Part shown: one piece after another, positions 44,104 to 53,399 of the stretch | Numbering within the stretch: the stretch's first letter is position 1 | Layout: each line of letters opens with the position of its first letter | Source: CAVQND01 sp049518415 | GTDB lineage: Bacteria > Verrucomicrobiota > Verrucomicrobiia > Limisphaerales > UBA8199 | Assembly: GCA_049518415.1 (NCBI GenBank) | Contig: JBEKRX010000040.1 | Location: 26,079-90,078, forward strand | Direction: 5' to 3' | DNA length: 64,000 nucleotides | Position numbers and translations under genes: made by a program | Notes under the pieces: generated by a model | Databases searched by the model: none | What the model was told of the DNA's origin: nothing | The model's input: only the letters and a program-made list of their open reading frames with translations

Positions 44104-44436
44104 ATGAAAAGCTGCGGCTACTGCGGACGAGAGAACGAGGACGAGGCGGCGTGGTGTCGCGAATGCGGGACTAAGTTCGTGCCGCCGGCGCCCAGGGCGG
44201 AAGCGGCTGCCCCGCCACCGTGGGAACGGATCACCACGCTCGAAAACGAAATCGAGGCTGACCGGCTGGACCTTGCTCTCCGCAGCATGATGATTCCGCA
44301 CGTGATGGTCAGCTACAGCGACAGCGCTTTCGACGGGCTTTTCCAGGCGGGCCGCGGCTGGGGGCATGTGGAGTCTCCCAAGGAACACCGGGAGGTCATC
44401 CTGAGCATTCTCAACGACCTCCGGCAGCGCGGGTAA
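44104..44436 (+). CDS. Zinc-ribbon protein with a DUF2007-like tail
   Basis: This 110-residue protein starts MKSCGYCGRENEDEAAWCRE and holds a CxxC-x(12)-CxxC zinc ribbon. A Pro/Ala linker and an alpha/beta domain follow (ITTLENEIEADRLDLALRSM, SYSDSAFDGLFQAGRGW). The second part resembles the short DUF2007/'putative signal transducing' fold. It is cytoplasmic, and function is unknown. Confidence 0.7.
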   Translation: MKSCGYCGRENEDEAAWCRECGTKFVPPAPRAEAAAPPPWERITTLENEIEADRLDLALRSMMIPHVMVSYSDSAFDGLFQAGRGWGHVESPKEHREVILSILNDLRQRG

Positions 44437-44510
44437 TACTTCGCTGGTTGGGTTCGGCGGGCGCCGCTGTCGGCGGCGACCGCTGTGCTCACCGCGGCGG
44501 CCTCGAATGC

Positions 44511-44756
44511 GTGAAACGGTTTACGTCCATCGAAGTTGGCGGATTGATTCTCGCGGCTATTCTCTTCGCCGGCGGCCTCGCTTGTGTGATCCGACCGCGA
44601 GCGACGGTGGTGGTTCATTCGACAAACGATGCGATAGGGTGGACCGGGAGCAGTGTGGAAGCCGTGAGCACAACCGGCGCCCGGTGCTACGGCCTCTTGG
44701 GGATGCTGCTGGGAACTGGAATAGCTGCGCTGGCGATTTACCGCGCAAAGACCTGA
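44511..44756 (+). CDS. Small hypothetical membrane protein
   Basis: This 81-residue frame starts at GTG 44511 (VKRFTSIEVGGLILAAILFA) and has two hydrophobic segments (LILAAILFAGGLACVI and LLGMLLGTGIAALAIY) around a polar Thr/Ser-rich stretch. There is no family match in memory. It follows the zinc-ribbon gene by 74 bp. The gap 44757-45026 to mutS holds nothing recognisable. Confidence 0.5.
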   Translation: MKRFTSIEVGGLILAAILFAGGLACVIRPRATVVVHSTNDAIGWTGSSVEAVSTTGARCYGLLGMLLGTGIAALAIYRAKT

Positions 44757-45026
44757 GGCCTGAGGCAGGCCTGTCAATTAACGAGCCGGCTCGAGGCGCC
44801 GCCGGCTTGGGCCTCCCTATTTTTCCTGGCTGACTGGCCCGGCGCGTGGACCGGTCGTCGGAAGTAACTCACGACAAAGCGGTTGCCCGGCTGCGCTCGC
44901 GGAGCACGGAACTTGCCCCGCGAGCAGCCAGGCCTCTAATTCCGGCCGCCCCGCGCCTGCTACGACAGCCTCCCAGGGCAAATTTCCCTTAGACCTCAAG
45001 CCGATTTGCGCCTAACCTTTTTAGCC

Positions 45027-47861
45027 ATGGCCAGCGATGCCCAAGTCTCCCCGATGATGGCGCAGTACCGCCGGATCAAGAGCGAACTGCCCAAGGACGC
45101 CTTGTTGCTGTTCCGGTTGGGGGATTTCTACGAGCTGTTCTTCGAGGACGCGCAGATTGGGGCGCAATTGCTCAACGTGGCGCTGACCAAACGCGGCGTG
45201 GTGCCCATGTGCGGCATACCCTTTCACGCGGCCAATGCCTACCTCGGCCGGCTGCTCCGGGCCGGGCGCAAGGTCGCCATCTGCGACCAGATGGAAGACG
45301 CGCGGCCCGGGCAACTGGTCAAACGCCAGGTAACGCAGATTCTCAGTCCCGGCACGCATTTCGATGAGCGGATGCTGGCGGCGGAACGGAATAATTTCCT
45401 GGCCGCCGTGTATCCGGTCGGGAGCACGTTCGGCCTGGCGTGCGCAGACCTGACCACGGGTGATTTCCAGGCGACCGAGCTCGAGGGGGAGACGGCCTTG
45501 CTCGCCGAACTGGAGCGGCTGCGGCCGGCGGAGATCATCTATCCGAGCGAGGCGGAGGGCGCGCGGGATTTGCTGCGGGGCGGGGCCGGGCAGCCGTCCC
45601 GGCCCCCGGCAGTGGGGCAGGCGTCTCGCCTGCCGGCAGAAGTGGGGCAGGCGTCTCGCCTGCCAACCGGGCATCCCGCCCTCGGACCCATCGCGGGCCA
45701 GACGCCCGCCAAGGCAGCCGGGACGGCTGCCCCGCCAGGCGGCGGGGCGGCTTCGTTCGGCTGGATTCTTAATGGCTACGATGATTGGGTGTTTGCGCCG
45801 GAGACGGCGCAGTTCACCGTGCGCGACCATTTGAAGGTGGCCTCGCTCGACGGCTTCGGGTTGAAGGACCGGACGGCGGCCATCGGGGCAGTCGGGGCCG
45901 TGCTGCATTACCTGACGCAGCATCTGCGGCGGGACGCGGCCAACCTGACGCGAATTTCGTTTTATCAGCGGAGCGATTACCTGGCGCTTGACTTTGCGAG
46001 CTTGCGGCACTTGGAAATCCTCGAGCCGCTGCATCCCGACGCCCCGCGCAACGCGTCGCTCTACGGCGCGCTCAATCGCACGGTGACCCCGATGGGGGCG
46101 CGGCGGTTGCGGGATTGGCTGTCCCAGCCGCTGGCGGCGGTGGCGCCGATTGAGCGCCGGCAGGAGGCGGTGCAGGCGCTGCTCGACCACCCCGCCGGCC
46201 TGGAGGGCCTCCGCGCGCAACTGGAACAGGTGCGGGACCTGGAGCGGACGCTCGGTCGGTTGAGCGCGGGCGCGGGCAACGCGCGGGACCTGCTCGCCCT
46301 GCGCCTGGCGCTGGCGCAGTTCCCCGGCTTGAAGGCCACGCTCCAGGACCTGGTTGCGGCCAGCGCCAGGAGGCCCGCGGGCGGGGAGGCCGATGCAAGT
46401 CTCTTGCGGGCCGAGGCGGAGGGCGGAGGGCGCTGGCTGGGCGCGCCCGCGGCGCCGGCCGGGAGCGCGGCCTTGGGGGCGAGCCGGCCGGCGCCGGCGG
46501 CCGAGCCAAGCCTGCCGCCTTTGCTGGACCAGTTGGCGGGACAAGTGACGGCGTTGCCGGACCTGGAGGAGTTGATTGCGCGCGCGGTGGTGGATGAGCC
46601 GCCGCTGGCCTTGAAAGAGGGCGGTTTGATCCGCGACGGCTTTGACGCCGGGCTGGATGAGTTGCGCGCCGCCATGCGGGGCGGCAAGGATTGGATTGCC
46701 AAACTGCAGCAGGACGAAATCACCCGCACCGGCATCCAGTCGCTCAAGGTCCGCTTCAACTCCGTCTTCGGCTACTATATCGAAGTCACCAAAGCGAACC
46801 TGGGCAAAGTGCCGCCGCATTACCTCCGCAAGCAAACGATTGCCAACGGCGAACGCTTCATCACGCCGGCGCTCAAGGAGATGGAAGGCAAAATCCTGGG
46901 CGCCGAGGAGCGGAGCGTAAAGCTGGAATACGAATTGTTCCAGCAGGTGCGGGAGGCGGTGCTGGGGCGCCTGGCGGAACTCCTGCGTGCGGCGGCGGCG
47001 CTGGCGCAACTGGACGTGCTCGGTGCGTTTGCCCAAACGGCGCGGCTCTTCAACTACTGCCGTCCCCAGCTCGACAGCGCCGGAGGGCTGGTCATCCGGG
47101 ACGGCCGGCACCCGGTGCTGGAGCAGACCCTGCGCGAAGAGCGCTTCGTGCCCAACGACACCCGGCTCGAAGGCGCGACCCAAATTGCGCTCATCACGGG
47201 GCCGAACATGGCGGGCAAGAGCACCTACATCCGGCAGGTGGCGCTGCTGACGTTGCTGGCGCACACCGGCGCGTTCATCCCCGCCGCCGAGGCGCGCATC
47301 GGCCTGGTGGACCGCATCTTCACCCGCATTGGCGCCAGCGACGACCTGGCGCGCGGACAGTCCACCTTCATGGTCGAGATGTGCGAGACGGCCTACATCC
47401 TGCACCACGCCACCCCGCGCAGCCTGATCATCCTGGACGAGCTCGGGCGGGGCACCAGCACCTTCGACGGCCTCAGCCTGGCGTGGAGCATCCTCGAGCA
47501 CCTGCACAACCAGGTCGGCGCCAAGACCCTCTTTGCCACCCATTACCACGAGCTGACCGAACTGGCGGCGCGGCTGCCGCGCCTGAAGAATTACAACGTG
47601 GCCGTGCGCGAGTGGCACGACCAGATCGTGTTCCTGCGCAAGATCGTCGAAGGCGGCACCGACAAAAGCTATGGCCTCCAGGTGGCGCGCATGGCGGGCG
47701 TGCCCAGCGCCGTCCTCCAACGCGCCAAAGAAATCCTGCGCAACCTCGAGGAATCCGAACTGACCCCGGAGGGCAATGTGCGGCAGGCGACGCGGCGCCA
47801 AAGGGACCGCCAAAAACTGCAACAACTCGCGCCGCCCCCGCAGTTGGACTTGTTCGGCTAA
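45027..47861 (+). CDS. mutS: DNA mismatch repair protein MutS with two in-frame inserts
   Basis: This ~944-residue ATPase recognises mismatches. The mismatch-binding domain begins SPMMAQYRRIKSELPKDALL and holds LLFRLGDFYELFFEDA (F-x-E class). The ATPase has Walker A GPNMAGKSTYIRQVALLTLL, DDLARGQSTFMVEM and LIILDELGRGTSTFDGLSLA. It is ~90 residues longer than usual. One insert (45590-45745, between domains I and II) is made of repeated GQASRLP-type text from palindromic repeats. The second (about 46365-46525, in the lever region) is Gly/Ala/Arg-rich. ATG 45027 fits the family better than 45006. A mini-hairpin follows the stop directly. Confidence 0.95.
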   Translation: MASDAQVSPMMAQYRRIKSELPKDALLLFRLGDFYELFFEDAQIGAQLLNVALTKRGVVPMCGIPFHAANAYLGRLLRAGRKVAICDQMEDARPGQLVKRQVTQILSPGTHFDERMLAAERNNFLAAVYPVGSTFGLACADLTTGDFQATELEGETALLAELERLRPAEIIYPSEAEGARDLLRGGAGQPSRPPAVGQASRLPAEVGQASRLPTGHPALGPIAGQTPAKAAGTAAPPGGGAASFGWILNGYDDWVFAPETAQFTVRDHLKVASLDGFGLKDRTAAIGAVGAVLHYLTQHLRRDAANLTRISFYQRSDYLALDFASLRHLEILEPLHPDAPRNASLYGALNRTVTPMGARRLRDWLSQPLAAVAPIERRQEAVQALLDHPAGLEGLRAQLEQVRDLERTLGRLSAGAGNARDLLALRLALAQFPGLKATLQDLVAASARRPAGGEADASLLRAEAEGGGRWLGAPAAPAGSAALGASRPAPAAEPSLPPLLDQLAGQVTALPDLEELIARAVVDEPPLALKEGGLIRDGFDAGLDELRAAMRGGKDWIAKLQQDEITRTGIQSLKVRFNSVFGYYIEVTKANLGKVPPHYLRKQTIANGERFITPALKEMEGKILGAEERSVKLEYELFQQVREAVLGRLAELLRAAAALAQLDVLGAFAQTARLFNYCRPQLDSAGGLVIRDGRHPVLEQTLREERFVPNDTRLEGATQIALITGPNMAGKSTYIRQVALLTLLAHTGAFIPAAEARIGLVDRIFTRIGASDDLARGQSTFMVEMCETAYILHHATPRSLIILDELGRGTSTFDGLSLAWSILEHLHNQVGAKTLFATHYHELTELAARLPRLKNYNVAVREWHDQIVFLRKIVEGGTDKSYGLQVARMAGVPSAVLQRAKEILRNLEESELTPEGNVRQATRRQRDRQKLQQLAPPPQLDLFG
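45605..45740. repeat. GGCAGGCG palindromic repeats inserted in mutS
   Basis: GTGGGGCAGGCGTCTCGCCT occurs twice (45612 and 45641 onward), followed by a related inverted part (GGGCCAGACGCCCGCC, then GCAGCCGGGACGGCTGC). The same type of unit interrupts the propeller gene at 20851-20931. The length of the inserted block keeps the mutS frame. Confidence 0.7.
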
Positions 47862-47881
47862 TTCCAATTCGCGTTGGAATA
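47862..47881. repeat. 20-bp mini-hairpin, copy 2
   Basis: ATTCCAATTCGCGTTGGAAT, identical to 19387-19406, starts at the base after the mutS stop codon. It has no T run, so it is at best a weak terminator, but its position at the end of a gene would suit an mRNA 3'-end stabiliser. Confidence 0.6.
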
Positions 47882-47927
47882 AAGCGCCCCCTTGGCCGGC
47901 CAGGCCTGGGGCGCAATAGTACTGCGC

Positions 47928-48059
47928 ATGAGCTTGGCAGAGATTCGCCGCCGGCTGGAGAACGGTTTCCGCCCGTTTGTCATTCGCACCTCGGAGGAAT
48001 TTACTTTTGCCGCACGGCGCCCTAAGGTCAGGCACAACGACCAAAGAAGAGCGATTCGT
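47928..48059 (+). pseudogene. Possible small-gene remnant in frame with the S9 peptidase
   Basis: ATG 47928 opens MSLAEIRRRLENGFRPFVIR, TSEEFTFAARRPKV, which resembles the N terminus of short PVC proteins of the type 'I..L....PFRPFVI.T..G..'. It then runs without a stop into the peptidase signal peptide. It is either a remnant or a short leader; the evidence is thin. Confidence 0.3.
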
Positions 48060-49976
48060 ATGAAACAGATTTTTGCTTTCATTGCCACACTCGTCCTCCT
48101 GGCCTCTCCTGACGTTCGCGCGGAACCGCCGCCGCTGATCCCGCGCGAGCTTCTATTTGGCACCCCCACGAACTCAAAATGCGCACCGGACCTCTCCCCC
48201 AATGGTAAATACCTGTCCTATGTAGCCATCGACAACCAGGTGATGAACGTTTGGGTGCGGAGTATCGGAAAACAAGACGACCGCGTGATCACCCACGATA
48301 AAAAGCGCGGCGTGGGCTTGTATTTCTGGCAGCCTGACAGCGAACACATCCTGTATCTTCAGGACCGGGACGGGGACGAGAACTTCCACCTCTATCAGAT
48401 TAACATCCAGACCAAGAACACGCGCGACCTGACACCGTTTGTGGGCGTTCAGGCGCAAATCGTGCAATTGGACCCGAGCAGGCCGTACGAAATGCTGATC
48501 GGCCTGAATTGGGAAGACCGCAAACGCCATGACGTGTACCGCCTCAACCTGAAAAATGGGGCTGTGGAACTCGACACCAGGAATCCGGGCGACGTGACGG
48601 GCTGGATTGTTGATAACCAACTTCAGGTGCGCGGAGCAACGGTGACTACGCCCGATGGCGGAACGGAAATCCGGGCGCGGGCACATCCCAAAGCGAAGTG
48701 GCGTTGCTTCCAGAAGTGGGGACCCGATGAGACGGGCTGGGTGCACGGCTTCACTCCTGATAACCGGGGGGTCTGGATGGTTTCCAGCGTAGGCGTAAAC
48801 GCCAGCCGATTGATGAAGTTCGATCTTGCTTCAGGCAAAGGTGAAGTGATTGCCCAGGACCCGAACTATGATATCGACTATGTGCAAACACATCCCACCC
48901 GCCGCACACTCGAGGCGGTCGCGATCGAGCGCGAGCGCACCGACTGGACCGTGATGGACGAACGACTGAAGCCGGATTACAGCATCCTGAAGAGAACGTG
49001 CGAAGGCGATTTCAAAATCTACACCCGCGATCTGGCGGACAAGAAATGGATTGTGGCCGACGATACGGACAAGAGACCCAGATGTTACTACCTATACGAT
49101 CGGCTTACGCACAAAGCGGACCTGCTCTTTTCCGAAGCCACGCCCGAGCTGCTAAAATACACGTTCGCACGCTGTCAACCTATCTCCTTCACTGCCCGCG
49201 ACGGATTGGGGATACATGGATACCTGACCTTGCCGGCCGGCGCAGAGCCGAAAAACTTGCCGATGATCCTGTTCGTCCATGCCGGACCATGGACACGCGA
49301 TAGCTGGGCGTTTAATTGGTACCCGCAATGGCTGGCCAATCGCGGCTATGCCGTGCTGCAGATCAACTTCCGCGGTTCGACGGGCTACGGGAAGTCGTTT
49401 CAAAACGCCGGAGACCGCGAGTGGGGTGGCAAAATGCAGGATGACCTCATCGACGGCAAACGATGGGCCGTGGAACAGGGCTATGCCGATCCCAAGCGGG
49501 TGGCCATCATGGGCCACAGTTATGGCGGCTACGCAACGCTGGTGGGACTGACCTTCACTCCGGATGAATTTGTCTGCGGGGTGGACGAGATGGGGCCGGC
49601 CAACCTGATCTGGACGCCCAAGTTCAGTGAATTTGGGTTCAAGAAGCGTGTTGGCGATTGGGAGAAAGATGCTGATTTTTTGAAGGCCCGTTCCCCGTTG
49701 TTTAAGGCGGACCGAATTCAAGCGCCTTTGCTCATCGTCCATGGCGCGAACGATCCACACGTCAAACAGGCCGAAAGCGACGAGATCGTACAAGCCATCC
49801 GCAAGAGCGGCAAGCCAGTGCAGTACCTCCTCTTTCCGGACGAGGGTCACGACTTGGTCCGGCCCGAAAATGAAATGAAATGCCGCGCGGCTGAGGAAGC
49901 ATTCCTGGCCAAGTATCTTGGAGGCCGGGCTGAACCGGCTTCCGAGAAGGAAAAATGCGACGATCTCATGAAATAG
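48060..49976 (+). CDS. Secreted S9-family (prolyl oligopeptidase) peptidase
   Basis: This 638-residue protein has signal peptide MKQIFAFIATLVLLASPDVR. The N-terminal beta-propeller (~35-370: DLSPNGKYLSYVAIDNQVMN, YFWQPDSEHILYLQDRDGD) precedes the alpha/beta hydrolase domain. Its triad lies in MGHSYGGYATLVG (Ser), VHGANDPHVKQ (Asp) and FPDEGHDLVRPEN (His). An oxyanion region FVHAGPWTRDSWAFNWYPQW and NFRGSTGYGKSF are also typical. It likely cleaves oligopeptides in the periplasm. It is monocistronic. ATG 48060 is chosen because the signal peptide starts there. Confidence 0.93.
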   Translation: MKQIFAFIATLVLLASPDVRAEPPPLIPRELLFGTPTNSKCAPDLSPNGKYLSYVAIDNQVMNVWVRSIGKQDDRVITHDKKRGVGLYFWQPDSEHILYLQDRDGDENFHLYQINIQTKNTRDLTPFVGVQAQIVQLDPSRPYEMLIGLNWEDRKRHDVYRLNLKNGAVELDTRNPGDVTGWIVDNQLQVRGATVTTPDGGTEIRARAHPKAKWRCFQKWGPDETGWVHGFTPDNRGVWMVSSVGVNASRLMKFDLASGKGEVIAQDPNYDIDYVQTHPTRRTLEAVAIERERTDWTVMDERLKPDYSILKRTCEGDFKIYTRDLADKKWIVADDTDKRPRCYYLYDRLTHKADLLFSEATPELLKYTFARCQPISFTARDGLGIHGYLTLPAGAEPKNLPMILFVHAGPWTRDSWAFNWYPQWLANRGYAVLQINFRGSTGYGKSFQNAGDREWGGKMQDDLIDGKRWAVEQGYADPKRVAIMGHSYGGYATLVGLTFTPDEFVCGVDEMGPANLIWTPKFSEFGFKKRVGDWEKDADFLKARSPLFKADRIQAPLLIVHGANDPHVKQAESDEIVQAIRKSGKPVQYLLFPDEGHDLVRPENEMKCRAAEEAFLAKYLGGRAEPASEKEKCDDLMK

Positions 49977-50381
49977 GCGCAGTCAGAGTAAACCGGTCGC
50001 GAGCCAGACGGGCGAGCCACCAAGGGCTGACTCCTCGAACGAGGGGGAAGCATGTACAGAGGCATTCATTGATCCTCGCGTAATCTTAGAGCCGACCAAG
50101 GATTTTGACGGAAAACTGCTCTTTTGCTGGCCATTGTTTAGGCGTTACTCGCGTAGTCGATTCACCTCAAGGGCTGTTCCAAGTGAGGCCGCCGGCCCGG
50201 GGCTTGGTTGCAGGAGGGTAGACTGGAGCGATTGGTGAAGACCTTCAGGCGTCCGGGGCGCTGACCCACATTCGGTTTTTACAGGGACGTCTGGGCTTGA
50301 CCAGTGCGGCGCCACCGCCGGGCCAGCGCGGGGCAGTCGAGCCGGCAGAAACGCGTGCCGGCCGGAGAATCTGCGCCGGCC
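49977..50381. other. Gene-free stretch
   Basis: Nothing was recognised between the converging peptidase and beta-helix genes: no terminator with a T run, no repeat shared with other parts of the window and no credible ORF. Confidence 0.4.
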
Positions 50382-51740
50382 TCAGTTGGAGCCTCCGGTC
50401 TTGCCGGCGGCCGGTGGCTGGCCAACTGGGCGCTGGTCGTCGAGCGGCATGGGCGCTTCGATCTGGTTGCCCTCGAGCGTGAGGGGGCCGACATTTTCCT
50501 CGAGCCGGATGCCGACGGTTTGCCTGCGTTCGCCGGCGGGGCGGGTGTCGCGGAGGGTGTTGTTCTTGAAGACCAGGTCGCGCGTCTGGCCGCAGACATG
50601 GATGCCGGCGGCGGCCTGCTGGAGGCCGTTAGCTTCGATGAGGTTGTTTTCCAGGCGGTTGCGATGCGGGGCCATGCCCTCGGTCTCGTTGCGGAACAAG
50701 ACGCCCTCGGCGTGGTTGCGCCGGACCTGGTTGTGGCGGAACAGATTGTCGGTGTCTTTGTGCCCGAGGGAGATTCCGCAGCGGCCATTGTCTTCCAGGA
50801 TGTTATCTTCGAAGAGCCCCTGTTTGACGCGCCAGCAGAGGAAAAGGCCGTCCTCGCCGTTGTTGCGCGCCAGGCACTGGCGGAGGAGCGGGCGCTGCGA
50901 ACCGCTGCCGGGGTGCAGACCCAGGCCGGCGTTGCCTTCGCTCACGCAGCCCAGGAGGGTCACGTCGTTGCATTGCTGGAAGCTGATGCCGTCGCCGTTG
51001 TAATGGCGCACGGTGCAGCGCTCCAGCACCGCCCCGTGGCAACGATACAAGAAAATCCCGCCCCCGCGGCAGCCGTTGAGCCGCTCGTTCTGCTCTTTGT
51101 TTCCCTCGATGGTCAGGTCTTCGAGCCGGACGCCTTCGGCATAATAGCCGCTGACGACGGGGAAAACGGTGGCGGCCTGGGCGCCATTTTCGACCATGCA
51201 ATCGGCGTTCAAAGGCCGGCTCAGGGCAAAAGTGCTGCCGTCGGCGCCAATGATGCGGGCGACGGTGGTATGAAAGCCGCCGGCACTCTTGTCCCAAATC
51301 GCGACGCCCTCCCCGACGGCAAAGCCAACGGGGCTGGCCACGGTGATTTGTTCTTCGCCATAATCGCCGTCCAGCTTGAGGGGTGAGGCGACGGCGGGCG
51401 CTTTGCAAAGGACGGTTTGGCCCGGAGTGCCGCGCACGGTCACCTGGGACCGCAGGTGGAGCGAGTCGCGCATCGTGTACTCACCCGGCCCGATGTCCAC
51501 CACCCCGCCGCCGAGGCCGGCGACATAATCGACGGCGGCCTGGAGGGCGCAGTTATCGGCGCCAGTGAGGTCGCCGGCGCGCTGGCCGACGGTGAGGTGG
51601 GGGCGCTCTTTCATGGGCGCGTGCATGGCGCGCGGGAGTTGCGTGGGGTCGGCGCCGGGAGCCGGCGCCAGGGCCGCGGCCGCCACTGCTGCGGCAACCC
51701 AAGTGAGGGCAGGGAGGGCGAGAAATGCTTTGGGGTTCAT
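50382..51740 (-). CDS. Secreted right-handed beta-helix protein
   Basis: This ~452-residue protein starts MNPKAFLALPALTWVAAAVA, a signal peptide ending near AAALAPAPGA. DNCALQAAVDYVAGLGGGVV and IGPGEYTMRDSLHLRS form the pectate-lyase-like N cap. Many parallel beta-helix rungs with NosD/PbH1 pattern follow (LEDLTIEGNKEQNERLNGCR, GGGIFLYRCHGAVLERCTVR, GDGISFQQCNDVTLLGCVSE, CGISLGHKDTDNLFRHNQVR). It probably binds or cleaves an acidic polysaccharide; no catalytic residues can be assigned. It is related in lifestyle to the secreted esterase at 2803-3852 but is not linked to it. Confidence 0.85.
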   Translation of the reverse strand: MNPKAFLALPALTWVAAAVAAAALAPAPGADPTQLPRAMHAPMKERPHLTVGQRAGDLTGADNCALQAAVDYVAGLGGGVVDIGPGEYTMRDSLHLRSQVTVRGTPGQTVLCKAPAVASPLKLDGDYGEEQITVASPVGFAVGEGVAIWDKSAGGFHTTVARIIGADGSTFALSRPLNADCMVENGAQAATVFPVVSGYYAEGVRLEDLTIEGNKEQNERLNGCRGGGIFLYRCHGAVLERCTVRHYNGDGISFQQCNDVTLLGCVSEGNAGLGLHPGSGSQRPLLRQCLARNNGEDGLFLCWRVKQGLFEDNILEDNGRCGISLGHKDTDNLFRHNQVRRNHAEGVLFRNETEGMAPHRNRLENNLIEANGLQQAAAGIHVCGQTRDLVFKNNTLRDTRPAGERRQTVGIRLEENVGPLTLEGNQIEAPMPLDDQRPVGQPPAAGKTGGSN

Positions 51741-51813
51741 AGCGAGCTGAAGAACCTGTGCCAGCGGCGTCAAAATCACAAACAGGGCGAGGCTAACATG
51801 ACATAACCCGCAA

Positions 51814-52200
51814 TCAGCGGCCGGTGAAACTGACGGCGTAGCACACCAAGACGATCGCAATGACCACGAACAGAGCGATGCTCATATAACCCATAACCAG
51901 TCCTGCCAGCGCCGTACGCCGGCCGCGGAACAAGGCTGGGGCGCACTTGATGCGGGAAGCGGCGATGCGCGCGCAACGGAGGGCCAGAAATGCCGGTAGC
52001 GGCCCGACGCACCACAAGAGCAGCACCACGCGCAGGAAACCTGATGGCATTGGCAGTTCCGCACGCGCGGCCAAATAGGCGGCTAGCGGCCCGATGCACA
52101 AGCAGACCAGCCCGAGAATGCCCAGGACCAGGCTCACGACGGCCAGCGCAGAGTTTTTCGGTTGAACCGGAACGGGGGAAGCCGGGAGTGATTGGCCCAT
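51814..52200 (-). CDS. DUF4190 membrane protein, copy 1
   Basis: This ~128-residue protein starts MGQSLPASPVPVQPKNSALA. A Pro-rich cytoplasmic head is followed by DUF4190 helices LAVVSLVLGILGLVCLCIGP, a middle segment LRVVLLLWCVGPLPAFLAL and the C-terminal ALAGLVMGYMSIALFVVIAI. It is a paralogue of 52536-52919 with the same N-terminal text. Function unknown. Confidence 0.75.
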   Translation of the reverse strand: MGQSLPASPVPVQPKNSALAVVSLVLGILGLVCLCIGPLAAYLAARAELPMPSGFLRVVLLLWCVGPLPAFLALRCARIAASRIKCAPALFRGRRTALAGLVMGYMSIALFVVIAIVLVCYAVSFTGR

Positions 52201-52431
52201 AGGGTTAGCTGATTTTGCGTCTTTCTCAGCGCTGTTTACAGGCGGTGACACCCGCTGCCAAGACAAATCCCCCTCCGGGGAAGCCGTTTGAGCCGGATGA
52301 CGCAGATCGCTGTGTCGGGCGCTTTAGTGAGGTTGGGGACGACCAACAGCGTCAGAGTCCCAAGCGGGCCGATGATGGCATCATCCACGATCACCGCTCG
52401 GGGAGGTTGATGGCGGAGTGCAGCAGGACGA

Positions 52432-52535
52432 TCACGCGCAGCCGCTGATTACCACGCCGATGCCGTGCCGTGAAAACTCGATGGCGGGCGCCAGCACGAT
52501 GATCCCAAACGAGGCAATGCTGACATAGCCCGCAA
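52432..52535 (-). pseudogene. Remnant of a further DUF4190 copy
   Basis: Minus-strand translation gives VIAGYVSIASFGIIVLAPAI, matching the last DUF4190 helix of both neighbours (AGLVMGYMSIALFVV and AGLIMGYFGIALFVT). The rest of 52201-52431 contains only fragments of similar sequence in broken frames. It seems to be a decayed tandem duplicate. Confidence 0.5.
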
Positions 52536-52919
52536 TCACCCGATGCGGAAGGTTAGGACGAACCAGACCAGTAGAAGACAGACGGTCACAAACAGGGCGA
52601 TGCCGAAGTAACCCATAATCAGTCCGGCCCGCGCCGTGCCCCGGCCGCGGAACGACGCTGGGGCCTTCTTGATGCGGGAAGCGGCGGCGTGCCCGCACGT
52701 GACGGCCGCCAGTGCCACTAGCGGCAGCACGCAGAAGAGGAGGACCAGCCCGAGCTTGAGATTGAAAGCCATTGGTACTCCCTCATCATAGGCCGCCGGC
52801 GGCCCGAAGCACAAGAGGACCAGCCCGAGCACAAGGATGCCCAGCGCGAAGCTCACGATGGCCAGCGCAGAGTTTTTCGGTTGAACCGGAACGGGGGAAG
52901 GCGGAGGTGCCTGGTCCAT
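52536..52919 (-). CDS. DUF4190 membrane protein, copy 2
   Basis: This ~127-residue paralogue starts MDQAPPPSPVPVQPKNSALA and has the helices AIVSFALGILVLGLVLLCFG, LGLVLLFCVLPLVALAAVTC and ARAGLIMGYFGIALFVTVCL. The N-terminal 20 residues and their DNA are nearly identical to copy 1, indicating a recent duplication. Confidence 0.75.
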   Translation of the reverse strand: MDQAPPPSPVPVQPKNSALAIVSFALGILVLGLVLLCFGPPAAYDEGVPMAFNLKLGLVLLFCVLPLVALAAVTCGHAAASRIKKAPASFRGRGTARAGLIMGYFGIALFVTVCLLLVWFVLTFRIG

Positions 52920-53009
52920 AGCGTTAGTTGATTTTGCGTCTTTGTCGGTGCTGTTTACCGCCGCTGAGGCCCGCCAGCGAGACAAATCTCCCGCGGGCGG
53001 CCCGGCTCC

Positions 53010-53399
53010 CTAACGAAGCCGCGGCGGCACGTTGGATGGTCCCGCCTTCTTGGCCGCGCGGACGATGCTCAGGCTGGTGGCCAGGGACCACAACCAGCCG
53101 AGGGCAAACAGGACGAAACCGAATAGCGCCCAGCGCACCGCCAGCCAGACTTCCACCAGCGCCGCCGCCTGGTCCTCGCGGAGGCGCGCCAGGTTGGCGG
53201 CATACCACAGGAGGAAGCGCGCGCCCAACACCAGGGTCAGCGCCTCGCCGCCCAGGGCCAGGGCGGCTTGCGCGTAGCCGCAGCGGCGCCCGGCGACCAG
53301 CGAACCGAAGCCGGGCAACGCCACGTTGGTGGTCAGGCAACCCCAGGCCGTCTGGCGGCTAAGCGGTTGGCGCGGCCCGAGGGCCAAAGAGATTTTCAT
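53010..53399 (-). CDS. Hypothetical membrane protein
   Basis: This ~129-residue protein starts MKISLALGPRQPLSRQTAWG and has three hydrophobic segments (LTTNVALPGFGSLVAG, ALALGGEALTLVLGARFLLW and WALFGFVLFALGWLWSLATS). It overlaps the end of the GYF-domain gene by 41 bases in another frame on the same strand, which implies coupled translation. The family was not recognised. Confidence 0.65.
   Translation of the reverse strand: MKISLALGPRQPLSRQTAWGCLTTNVALPGFGSLVAGRRCGYAQAALALGGEALTLVLGARFLLWYAANLARLREDQAAALVEVWLAVRWALFGFVLFALGWLWSLATSLSIVRAAKKAGPSNVPPRLR

Noticed and set aside
45021..48044. Open minus-strand frame of ~1000 codons across mutS
   Set aside because: It is an antisense shadow of a GC-rich gene: it mirrors mutS codons, is rich in Arg, Gln, His and Pro, and matches no family. 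MutS on the plus strand has all motifs.
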